Assembly: GCA_027328265.1 (NCBI GenBank) | Contig: DAHVVD010000016.1 | Coordinates: 1-10,824 of the forward strand | Direction of reading: 5' to 3' | Source: Microcaldota archaeon | Lineage (GTDB): Archaea; Micrarchaeota; Micrarchaeia; Micrarchaeales; CABMGC01 | Length of the DNA stretch: 10,824 bases | Translations under genes and position numbers: made by a program | Shown: positions 1 to 4,828 of the stretch, one piece after another | Layout of the letters: the number at the start of each line of letters is the position of its first letter | How positions within the stretch are numbered: position 1 is the first letter of the stretch | Notes under the pieces: model-generated | The model's input: the letters and a program-made list of their open reading frames with translations, nothing else | What the model was told of the DNA's origin: nothing | The model's database searches: none

Positions 1-43
1 CGTGGCTTATATCCCACCTCTGAAGGAGGCGGGTTTTACGCCA
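1..43 (+). mobile_element. Putative right-end hairpin of an IS200/IS605-type element
   Basis: Bases 13-20 (CCCACCTC) pair with 26-33 (GAGGCGGG) around a five-base loop, with one A-C mismatch at 16/30. The hairpin is followed by TTTTACGCC. A short imperfect palindrome like this is characteristic of the subterminal ends of IS200/IS605 elements, where TnpA binds a hairpin and TnpB guide RNAs end. No transposase is visible because the element, if real, lies left of the window. The orientation (end of an element entering from the left) is inferred from the generic layout only. It could also be a solo end or a plain terminator hairpin. Confidence 0.4.
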
Positions 44-48
44 CTATC

Positions 49-76
49 ATATAAATCTTTAAATATCTTATTATAC
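49..76 (+). promoter_or_regulatory. AT-rich TATA-like promoter region for the 114-512 gene
   Basis: Three overlapping AT-rich candidates lie here: ATATAAATC at 49-57, TTTAAATAT at 58-66 and TTATTATAC at 68-76. The first two are at a suitable distance for transcription starting around 75-90, ahead of the ATG at 114. A weak Shine-Dalgarno-like AGGA (102-105) precedes that ATG by 8 bases. Confidence 0.35.
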
Positions 77-113
77 ACACTGCTTCTATGGTCTGGCGAC
101 CAGGAATCACTCG

Positions 114-512
114 ATGATAAACCTGAGCTTAAGGTCAAGCGTTCCTCTTGCGCGAGCATCCAACTCGCTTGTTATTGTAAACAGAGGCCAAATCAGGGAG
201 CAGAAGACTCCAGAACAAAGAGCTATCGATGGCTTATACGAGCTTTTTAGCGGACTTCTTCGCGGAAAACTAGGAAATATCGAAAAAATACCTAGCCACA
301 TATCTGAAAGCGGAATCCCAACAACCACCTGGATAAAAAGTGTCAGACTAGACGCGGTGATGCCACTCCGAAGGGCACAAAGATGGAATGATTCAGATGC
401 ACTCGAAAGGGCGATACTTCAATCAGATCTGAGCCAGGATTATGAGATCTATGCTTCCCCTAATGTATTGGCTGGGCTCAAAATGCCCACCCCCGAACTA
501 GCCATAGCCTAA
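114..512 (+). CDS. Uncharacterised 132-residue protein
   Basis: I do not recognise this family. The frame is open for 132 codons from an ATG with an AGGA element 8 bases upstream, and TATA-like sequences stand 40-65 bp upstream. The product is soluble-looking, with no signal peptide or membrane segment. It has a basic N-terminal third, a Leu/Gly-rich stretch near residues 40-55 and a charged segment around 85-110, which suggests a small mostly helical domain. There are no cysteine pairs, P-loop or other diagnostic motif. It lies alone between the IS-end-like hairpin and the tRNA gene, which is a typical place for lineage-specific or acquired genes. A competing frame begins at position 2 and overlaps it, but that frame would start inside the hairpin and is less convincing. 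Whether this is a real expressed gene is uncertain. Confidence 0.5.
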   Translation: MINLSLRSSVPLARASNSLVIVNRGQIREQKTPEQRAIDGLYELFSGLLRGKLGNIEKIPSHISESGIPTTTWIKSVRLDAVMPLRRAQRWNDSDALERAILQSDLSQDYEIYASPNVLAGLKMPTPELAIA

Positions 513-551
513 TCGATTTGGTAAAATCAAACAGGCGAACCGCAATCGATT
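511..551. repeat. Pair of AATCGATT palindromes between a gene and the tRNA
   Basis: The self-complementary octamer AATCGATT occurs at 511-518 and again at 544-551, and the first copy overlaps the stop codon of the preceding gene. The two copies could pair into an 8-bp stem, extended by GGT/ACC across a small internal loop. It may help separate the convergent transcripts of the 114-512 gene and the tRNA, but no T-tract follows, so termination is only a guess. Confidence 0.3.
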
Positions 552-564
552 CAGAAGATAAACA

Positions 565-639
565 CGGACACGGCGGGATTTGAACCCGCAACCAACGGCT
601 CCGCAAGCCGGCATGCTATCCAAGTTACACCACGTGTCC
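565..639 (-). tRNA. tRNA-Arg (anticodon GCG)
   Basis: Read on the minus strand, the 75 bases fold into a full cloverleaf. The acceptor stem is GGACACG/CGTGTCC. The D arm is GTGT/GCAT-type with two wobble pairs and a GG in the loop. The anticodon stem is CCGGC/GCCGT with one C-U mismatch at its outer pair, around loop TTGCGGA. The variable loop has 5 bases, and the T arm is GCGGG-TTCAAAT-CCCGC. The loop has U33, anticodon GCG (reading CGC and CGU arginine codons) and a purine at 37. The discriminator is G73. CCA is not encoded, since TGT follows. There is no intron. The gene is transcribed divergently from the zinc-ribbon/aEF1B operon. Confidence 0.95.
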
Positions 640-649
640 ATATTAGCTT

Positions 650-680
650 TTTATATATTTCGATGTCAATGTTATATACT
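650..680. promoter_or_regulatory. Interleaved divergent TATA boxes for tRNA-Arg and the zinc-ribbon operon
   Basis: Only 48 bp separate the tRNA 5' end (639) from the ATG at 688. TTATATATT at 651-659 is about 33 bp before that ATG, suiting a rightward transcript with a leader of a few bases. On the other strand, AGTATATAAC (complement of 671-680) is about 36 bp before the tRNA, suiting a leftward transcript. Each box therefore lies near the other's start site, and the two promoters face away from each other while physically overlapping. Confidence 0.55.
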
Positions 681-687
681 TATTGTG

Positions 688-861
688 ATGGATATGCCTA
701 GGCCCCAGGGAAAAGTTTGCTCTTCATGCGGCAAGCTCAGCGACAGCTATGTCCTCTTCAAGTGCCCAAAGTGCGGCGATTCCGAGGTAATACGCTGCGA
801 TGAGTGCAGGCTCAACCACACGAAATACAGATGCAAAAAATGCGAATTTGAGGGACCGTGA
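688..861 (+). CDS. Zinc-ribbon RNA-binding protein with four CXXC motifs (COG2888 / HVO_2753-like)
   Basis: This 57-residue protein is little more than four CXXC knuckles: Cys11/14, Cys26/29 (CPKCG), Cys37/40 and Cys49/52, enough to bind two zinc ions. This matches the small archaeal zinc-ribbon proteins predicted to act in translation and usually encoded beside aEF1B, as here. Length agrees with the family (about 55-62 residues). The first ATG (688) is chosen because it gives a near-leaderless transcript from the TATA box at 651-659; an ATG two codons later (694) is possible. The stop TGA overlaps the aEF1B start ATG by one base (TGATG), implying translational coupling. The exact molecular target is not known from sequence. 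The family assignment rests on cysteine spacing and the neighbour. Confidence 0.85.
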   Translation: MDMPRPQGKVCSSCGKLSDSYVLFKCPKCGDSEVIRCDECRLNHTKYRCKKCEFEGP

Positions 862-1109
862 TGGGAAAGGTAGCAACTCTTTTCAAGGTATACACTGAGC
901 AGGGCAAGGAGGAACCAGTGCTCAAGGAGATAAAGGAGAAGACAAAGCCCAACAGCGTACAGCTCGAGGAGATCGCCTTCGGCATCAAGGTGATAAAGGC
1001 GATGTATATCCACGAGGATAGCGACGGTAGCGAGAAGTACGAGACAATGCTGAAGCAGATTCCTGGAGTAAACGAAGTCGAAGTAGCCGAGGAGAGCCTA
1101 ATATCTTGA
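861..1109 (+). CDS. ef1b: Translation elongation factor aEF-1 beta (nucleotide exchange factor for aEF-1 alpha)
   Basis: The 82-residue product is the single-domain archaeal EF-1 beta, which exchanges GDP for GTP on aEF-1 alpha during elongation. It shows the expected order: an N-terminal beta strand (MGKVATLFKVY), a charged helix, the conserved IAFGIKVIKAMYI strand and a C-terminal VNEVEVAEE strand. The short form without the eukaryotic N-terminal extension is normal for archaea. A GTG one codon upstream is possible, but ATG 861 gives the conserved MGKV start and the TGATG overlap with the zinc-ribbon gene. The gene ends only 4 bases from the end of the convergent spermidine-synthase-like gene. 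Confidence 0.95.
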   Translation: MGKVATLFKVYTEQGKEEPVLKEIKEKTKPNSVQLEEIAFGIKVIKAMYIHEDSDGSEKYETMLKQIPGVNEVEVAEESLIS

Positions 1110-1113
1110 ATTG

Positions 1114-1875
1114 TTATCGGTACAGCCTCTTGGAGGACTCGTATGCGTTTACTATAAACTCATTCTTACCCTCAACCTTCATCTTGAAGAGCATTTGCTT
1201 GAAAAGATCCTCCAGTTCCTTTCCCTTCGTGCAGATCAGGACAACATTGAGCGTGTAGGAAGAAGTATCAAGCCTGTAAACTTGAAACTTTTTTGTAAGG
1301 GTCCTCAAAAAGTCGTCAAGCCTTTGGCCCAACATGGAGCCTATGCAGTTTACCGCAAAGATCCCTCCATCCTTAAGCGAGTTGTACGCGTCTTCTACGA
1401 ATTTTTCTTTGAGGAAATGTTCAGGAATATTGCCGTTGCCATCGTAAGCGTCTAGTATTATTATCTCGTATTTCAATTTAGAGGCGGACACATACTCCAC
1501 GCCGTCCCCAATGATTACCTTACTCCTTATCTTCTCTCCGAGGAATCTCTCGTAAACCTCAAGCATGTAGCTGTCCAGCTCAACTATCTCGAGGTCAAGG
1601 CTACTGCCGAAGAGCACAGAGAATTGGTGTACTATGGTTCCGCCTCCCAAGCCAATCATAAGTATCTTCGGCGAATCGTAAGCGTACGGAAGCGGCATGA
1701 AGAAGTCCCAGTACTCGTGAGTATAGGGCGAGTCCTTGTCGATCCTCGAGTAGACGAAGTCGTTGTACTTTAGGGTTCTTACGCTTCCCTTTTCAGTTAT
1801 TTTTACGTCGTTGCCATGATGCCTTGTCGAGAAAATTTCCCTCTCGATGCCCAAACCGCTAAATATGCCTTTCAT
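1114..1875 (-). CDS. Spermidine-synthase-like Rossmann-fold transferase
   Basis: The 253-residue protein has the class I methyltransferase / polyamine aminopropyltransferase fold. GLGGGT (75-80) is the nucleotide-binding turn. ELD (99-101) supplies the acidic residue that would bind the ribose. GDG (123-125) precedes the strand ending LDAYDGNGN (141-149), the position of the catalytic Asp region in spermidine synthases. PEHFLKEKF (151-159) and the DGGIFAVN strand (169-176) also fit the family. The DAYD-G form is typical of SpeE-like proteins of unknown substrate rather than of classic spermidine synthases (DSTDP), so aminopropyl transfer is not assured. The ATG overlaps the stop of the upstream DUF99 gene by 4 bases (ATGA). 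It is the last gene of the rpoL operon. A methyltransferase of similar fold is the main alternative. Confidence 0.8.
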   Translation of the reverse strand: MKGIFSGLGIEREIFSTRHHGNDVKITEKGSVRTLKYNDFVYSRIDKDSPYTHEYWDFFMPLPYAYDSPKILMIGLGGGTIVHQFSVLFGSSLDLEIVELDSYMLEVYERFLGEKIRSKVIIGDGVEYVSASKLKYEIIILDAYDGNGNIPEHFLKEKFVEDAYNSLKDGGIFAVNCIGSMLGQRLDDFLRTLTKKFQVYRLDTSSYTLNVVLICTKGKELEDLFKQMLFKMKVEGKNEFIVNAYESSKRLYR

Positions 1876-2426
1876 ATCCTTCCCCTGGATTCTCCAAGCG
1901 CTATGCCACTTGATATGATGTGAGCTATCCTTAAAAGGGAGAGTAATTCTTTAGCCTTCGATCTGGCATAGTTTTCATCAATTCCAAGAAGCTGGAAATA
2001 GAAGCCATCTATTCTTGAAATCTTCACTTTCTTGTACGTATTTCTTATTACCGCTTCTTTGAATTTCCTCTCTCCATCCTTATGGAGTGAAGCAATCAAC
2101 AAGCTTTTTCTCGGCTTCTTCCTTGTTATTGCGATCATCCCTGCCTTCGCTCTTTTCGAGACCTCCTCAAAGTCGAGTATGTTTAGGCCCGCAAGCGTGA
2201 TCCCGTTTATTACTATGACCCTCACCTGTTCCCCGAATTTCGATTCCTCGAGTGCCCTTATCAGGTTTTCAGTTGAGTCGTTGCCGTCAACGCTAACATA
2301 GAAAGAAAGAGATCCCTCTATCAGCCCATTTCTGCCAACTATGCCTATGACTAGCTCCTTACCTCCTTTCTTGTCAAATCTTGAGCCGTTGAGGGCAAGT
2401 ATCCTTACTCCCCGCTTAAGTTGCAT
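1872..2426 (-). CDS. DUF99 family protein (COG1628, endonuclease V-like fold), probably with altered active site
   Basis: The 184-residue protein matches the archaeal DUF99 family along its length: N-terminal RGVRILALNGSRF (5-17), a VSVDGND segment (45-51), VRVIVINGITLAGLNILDFEEV (68-89), TRKKP (101-105), and the very characteristic C-terminal RIAHIISSGIALGESRGR. DUF99 is distantly related to endonuclease V. In that family the first and third motifs normally carry Asp (GIDD-type and LDG-type, from memory of the family). Here they read LNG (12-14) and ING (73-75), so both have Asn. This hints at lost or changed catalysis. The start at ATG 2426 follows a GGGT element. The gene is 25 bases after rpoL and overlaps the next gene by 4 bases. 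A biological role for DUF99 is not established. Confidence 0.85.
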   Translation of the reverse strand: MQLKRGVRILALNGSRFDKKGGKELVIGIVGRNGLIEGSLSFYVSVDGNDSTENLIRALEESKFGEQVRVIVINGITLAGLNILDFEEVSKRAKAGMIAITRKKPRKSLLIASLHKDGERKFKEAVIRNTYKKVKISRIDGFYFQLLGIDENYARSKAKELLSLLRIAHIISSGIALGESRGRI

Positions 2427-2451
2427 CTACCCAACTTCGCACTTGAAGTCC

Positions 2452-2721
2452 TTACTTTGCCTTTGGCATCTGCGCCGCTATCTCCTTGAAGTCTTCCTGC
2501 ACTTCCTCCACCGCCTTCAGGACGAGTGACTTGGCATTCTTGCTGCTCTTTATGACCAACCTAGGCATCCCTATTTCTGGGTGCTCCTTAACTACTCCTG
2601 CGAACTCCACATCCTTGCTCTTCATGAGCTTGTCCTTAAGAAGTTCTGCTATCCCCCTGTCTGCGCCTATGATCTCAAGCACGAAGCTCTTGGGCTCATC
2701 CTCTATGACTTTGACCTCCAT
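2452..2721 (-). CDS. rpoL: DNA-directed RNA polymerase subunit L (Rpb11-like)
   Basis: The 89-residue product fits archaeal RpoL, which pairs with RpoD in the alpha-like assembly platform of RNA polymerase. Diagnostic parts are the N-terminal strand (MEVKVIEDEPKSFVLEI), the LLKDKLMKSKDVEFAG helix-turn, the HPEIGMPRLVIKS strand, where the family has an H-P-x-x-x-x-P-x-L-x-I pattern, and a long C-terminal amphipathic helix. Length is normal. It heads a three-gene minus-strand operon with the DUF99 and spermidine-synthase-like genes and is divergent from the S19e operon. A TATA-like TTTAATAAG on the minus strand (2750-2758) is about 33 bp before the ATG. Confidence 0.92.
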   Translation of the reverse strand: MEVKVIEDEPKSFVLEIIGADRGIAELLKDKLMKSKDVEFAGVVKEHPEIGMPRLVIKSSKNAKSLVLKAVEEVQEDFKEIAAQMPKAK

Positions 2722-2825
2722 GAATACCAGTTATAATAAGGACAAAAACCTTATTAAATGGCTCTGATAGTTGGTTTTTTATACTTAATGCAACCTAAAC
2801 CTACTGCATATCCTTCGGTGGATTG
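2722..2825. promoter_or_regulatory. Divergent promoter region, rpoL operon / S19e operon
   Basis: This 104-bp gap holds TTTAATAAG (complement of 2750-2758) facing rpoL and TTTTTATACTTA (2776-2787) facing S19e. Both are at archaeal TATA distances. GGTGG at 2817-2821 is a Shine-Dalgarno-like site four bases before the S19e ATG, so the S19e transcript probably has a real, short leader. Confidence 0.55.
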
Positions 2826-3248
2826 ATGGCTAATATATACGAGGTAGACAGCGGAGAGCTTGTCAAGAAGGCAGCCGAGAAGCTAAAGGAGCAGGGAATA
2901 AACAAGCCTTCGTATGTCGATTATGTAAAGACAGGACCAGGGAAAGACAGGACGCCTACAGACGCCTCTTTCTGGTACGTTAGGTGCGCCTCAATACTGC
3001 GCCAGACTTACGTCAACGGGCCCATAGGCATTTCCAAATTAAGGACAAGGTACGGAAGCAGGCAAAGACATGTCGTGCACAGGGCTCACCACAAGAAGGC
3101 AGGAGGGAGCATGATAAAAGACGCGTTCGACGGCCTCGAGAAACTGGGCTACGTCAAGAACACAAAGGAAGGAAGAGAGATAACCCCGAAAGGCAGGTCG
3201 CTGCTCGACAGGGTGGCGAATGAGATGCTCAAGTCTGGCGGTGCGTGA
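2826..3248 (+). CDS. rps19e: 30S ribosomal protein S19e
   Basis: This 140-residue protein matches archaeal/eukaryotic S19e, a small-subunit head protein involved in late maturation of the subunit. The conserved core is clear: KPSYVDYVKTGPGKDRTPTD (27-46), FWYVRCASILRQTYVNGPIG (49-68), LRTRYGSRQR (72-81) and the C-terminal winged-helix part ending ITPKGRSLLD. The ATG at 2826 is preferred over a TTG one codon earlier because it follows a GGTGG element. It is the first gene of a five-gene operon (S19e, PDCD5, L39e, L31e, aIF6), a conserved archaeal grouping. Its TGA overlaps the next start. Confidence 0.97.
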   Translation: MANIYEVDSGELVKKAAEKLKEQGINKPSYVDYVKTGPGKDRTPTDASFWYVRCASILRQTYVNGPIGISKLRTRYGSRQRHVVHRAHHKKAGGSMIKDAFDGLEKLGYVKNTKEGREITPKGRSLLDRVANEMLKSGGA

Positions 3249-3559
3249 AAGTGCAGGAAGAGGGCAGCGAGCAGCAGCAATCTGAGTACAAGAAAGAGAT
3301 GGCAAAGAGGCTGAGAGCCCTCCAGATGGAGCAGCAGAAAAGAGAGCTCATGAAGAGATTCATGACCACCGACGCGTATGAGAGGCTGATGAACGTTAGG
3401 ATTTCAAGCCACGAGCTCTATTCGCAGCTCGTAGACATCATACTTACAATGGTGCAGAGCAAGAGGATAACAGGAAAGATCACAGAACCACAGCTAAGGG
3501 AGATCCTCGCTCGGCTCACATACAAGCCAGAATCTAAGATAGAGTTCAGACACAAATAA
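3245..3559 (+). CDS. PDCD5/TFAR19-family DNA-binding protein
   Basis: The 104-residue product is the archaeal PDCD5 homologue (COG2118), a small helical bundle protein reported to bind nucleic acids and normally encoded between S19e and L39e, as here. A charged, Gln-rich N-terminus leads into the helical core: AKRLRALQMEQQKRELMKRF, then TTDAYERLMNVR, and ITEPQLREILARL near the C-terminus. Two GTG starts are possible. GTG 3245 overlaps the S19e stop (GTGA) in the usual coupled manner. GTG 3251, giving 102 residues, lies 7 bases after GGCGGTG (3237-3243), a better Shine-Dalgarno spacing. The ribosome-binding evidence slightly favours 3251; I list the longer form. Confidence 0.93.
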   Translation: MKVQEEGSEQQQSEYKKEMAKRLRALQMEQQKRELMKRFMTTDAYERLMNVRISSHELYSQLVDIILTMVQSKRITGKITEPQLREILARLTYKPESKIEFRHK

Positions 3560-3571
3560 TGGGTTTTGAAA

Positions 3572-3730
3572 ATGGGAAAGAAAAGCAGAGCAAAGAAGTC
3601 GATGCTCGGAAGCAAGCTTAAGCAGAACAGGCGCATGCCTGTGCTAGCCGTGCTAAGGACTCACAGGAGAGTGCAAGTCAACAAGTTCCAGAGAGACTGG
3701 AGGAGAAGGAAGCTAGGCATAAAGGGATAA
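3572..3730 (+). CDS. rpl39e: 50S ribosomal protein L39e
   Basis: This tiny 52-residue gene lies in the gap between PDCD5 and L31e. The protein is strongly basic and shows the L39e pattern: MGKKSRAKKSMLGSKLKQNR, a PVLAVLRT segment, and the RDWRRRKL C-terminal signature corresponding to the RHWRRSKL-type tail of the family. L39e lines the nascent-peptide exit tunnel of the large subunit. Length is the family norm of about 51. The start at 3572 is chosen because the alternative ATG at 3559 is in another frame that stops after 20 codons. The gene begins 12 bases after the PDCD5 stop and ends one base before the L31e ATG. Confidence 0.95.
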   Translation: MGKKSRAKKSMLGSKLKQNRRMPVLAVLRTHRRVQVNKFQRDWRRRKLGIKG

Positions 3731-3731
3731 C

Positions 3732-4157
3732 ATGGCAACGCAAGCCCCGCCCACAAAGACAACTGTAAGGATTATAAGGATAGAGAGGGTGCTAAAGGAG
3801 ACGCACCAGCCGAGAAGGCTCGGAAAGGCGATGAGCTTCCTCAGGAATGACATAGCAAGGCACTCGAAGTCATTGCCTGAGAACGTCTCGATAAGCCAGG
3901 GCCTCAACAGGTACATGCTTATGGGCTCCTCGAAGGGCTATTCAGCTGTCAAAATCTCTGTAGAGAAGACCGGAGAAAAGGCAAGCGCATACCTAGATGG
4001 CGAGAAGAAGCCAGTGCCGCAGAAGAAGGAAGAGAAGAAAGAGAAGAAAGAGGAGGAAAAGTCGAAAAAGGCAGAGACAAAGGCGACTTCACAACCAACT
4101 CTTCAGCCAGCGGCCAAGAATCCTGCGCCTCCTGCAGGGGCAAACGCCAAGGTCTGA
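3732..4157 (+). CDS. rpl31e: 50S ribosomal protein L31e with long charged C-terminal tail
   Basis: Residues about 10-90 form the L31e domain: RIIRIERVL (13-21), RRLGKAMSFLRNDIARHSK (28-46), VSISQGLNRYM (52-62) and SAVKISVEK. L31e sits near the polypeptide exit on the large subunit. Archaeal L31e is usually about 80-95 residues; this one has 141. From about residue 91 it carries an appended tail. The first part is almost purely Lys/Glu (QKKEEKKEKKEEEKSKK), and the rest is rich in Ala, Pro, Thr and Gln (TSQPTLQPAAKNPAPPAG). The tail is probably disordered. It is in frame and followed two bases later by aIF6, so it is not an obvious fusion artefact. The start ATG follows L39e by a single base. 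Confidence 0.93.
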   Translation: MATQAPPTKTTVRIIRIERVLKETHQPRRLGKAMSFLRNDIARHSKSLPENVSISQGLNRYMLMGSSKGYSAVKISVEKTGEKASAYLDGEKKPVPQKKEEKKEKKEEEKSKKAETKATSQPTLQPAAKNPAPPAGANAKV

Positions 4158-4159
4158 AG

Positions 4160-4828
4160 ATGGGCATCGCAAAGATGAGCCTATACGGCAACGACTACAT
4201 AGGCGCCTTCGCAGTCTCCAATGACTCCTTCACAATAGTTGGCGGTAGCCCTAAGCAGTCGAGTAGATCAATGATAGAAGAGAACCTCAAGACAAAAATA
4301 GTGGAGACGCTTATCAACGGCTCTGACTTAGTGGGCATATACTGCGCAGCAAATTCAAACCACATCCTTATTCCTGAGATGGTATACAAGTCGGAGATAG
4401 AGCGCCTCGAGAGCCAACTCAATGGCGTGAAAGTGAACATACTGAGGAGCGATCTAAACGCCCTAAGGAACAATATTCTTGCTAACGACAAGATAGCCCT
4501 GATAAATCCGAGTTACAGCGGCTCAGACTCAAAACTTATAGGCGAGGCGCTCGACGTTGAAGTTATAAGAATGTCGATAGGAGGATTCGAGACTGTTGGT
4601 GCTAACAACATTCTCACAAACAAGGGCATAGTTCTCAATAACGAAATCTCAGAAGCAGAGGAGGAGTCGCTCAAAAAGATTTTTCATAACGTCTCGCAGT
4701 CCACAGCAAACCTCGGCTCGGTGAGCATAGGCCTCTGCACTCTTGCAAACTCGAAGGGCCTTCTCGTAGGTTCTGCCACAACTGGATTCGAAATCGCCAA
4801 CATGGCTGACGGGCTCTCACTTGAGTGA
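4160..4828 (+). CDS. eif6: Translation initiation factor aIF6 (ribosome anti-association factor)
   Basis: The 222-residue protein is full-length aIF6, which binds the 50S subunit and prevents premature joining with 30S. It shows the fivefold pentein repeat character, with recurring short segments such as NDYIGAFAVSND (11-22), IYCAANSNHILIP (60-72), DKIALINPSYSG, TVGANNILTNKGIVLN and LGSVSIGLCTLANSKGLLVG. Length matches the family. The ATG is two bases after the L31e stop, and GGT at 4151-4153 may serve as a ribosome-binding element. Its final 12 bases overlap the 3' end of the convergent permease gene, so both transcripts must read into each other. Confidence 0.97.
   Translation: MGIAKMSLYGNDYIGAFAVSNDSFTIVGGSPKQSSRSMIEENLKTKIVETLINGSDLVGIYCAANSNHILIPEMVYKSEIERLESQLNGVKVNILRSDLNALRNNILANDKIALINPSYSGSDSKLIGEALDVEVIRMSIGGFETVGANNILTNKGIVLNNEISEAEEESLKKIFHNVSQSTANLGSVSIGLCTLANSKGLLVGSATTGFEIANMADGLSLE

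Noticed and set aside
2..250. 82-codon plus-strand frame starting at the left edge
   Set aside because: It begins within the hairpin, overlaps the better-supported gene at 114-512, and its translation shows no domain character.
1111..1455. 114-codon plus-strand frame
   Set aside because: It lies antisense to the spermidine-synthase-like gene, whose motifs are unmistakable.
2434..2449. ACTTC/GAAGT inverted repeat between rpoL and DUF99 as an internal terminator
   Set aside because: It has only a 5-bp stem with a 6-base loop and no T-tract on the transcribed strand. It is too weak to claim.
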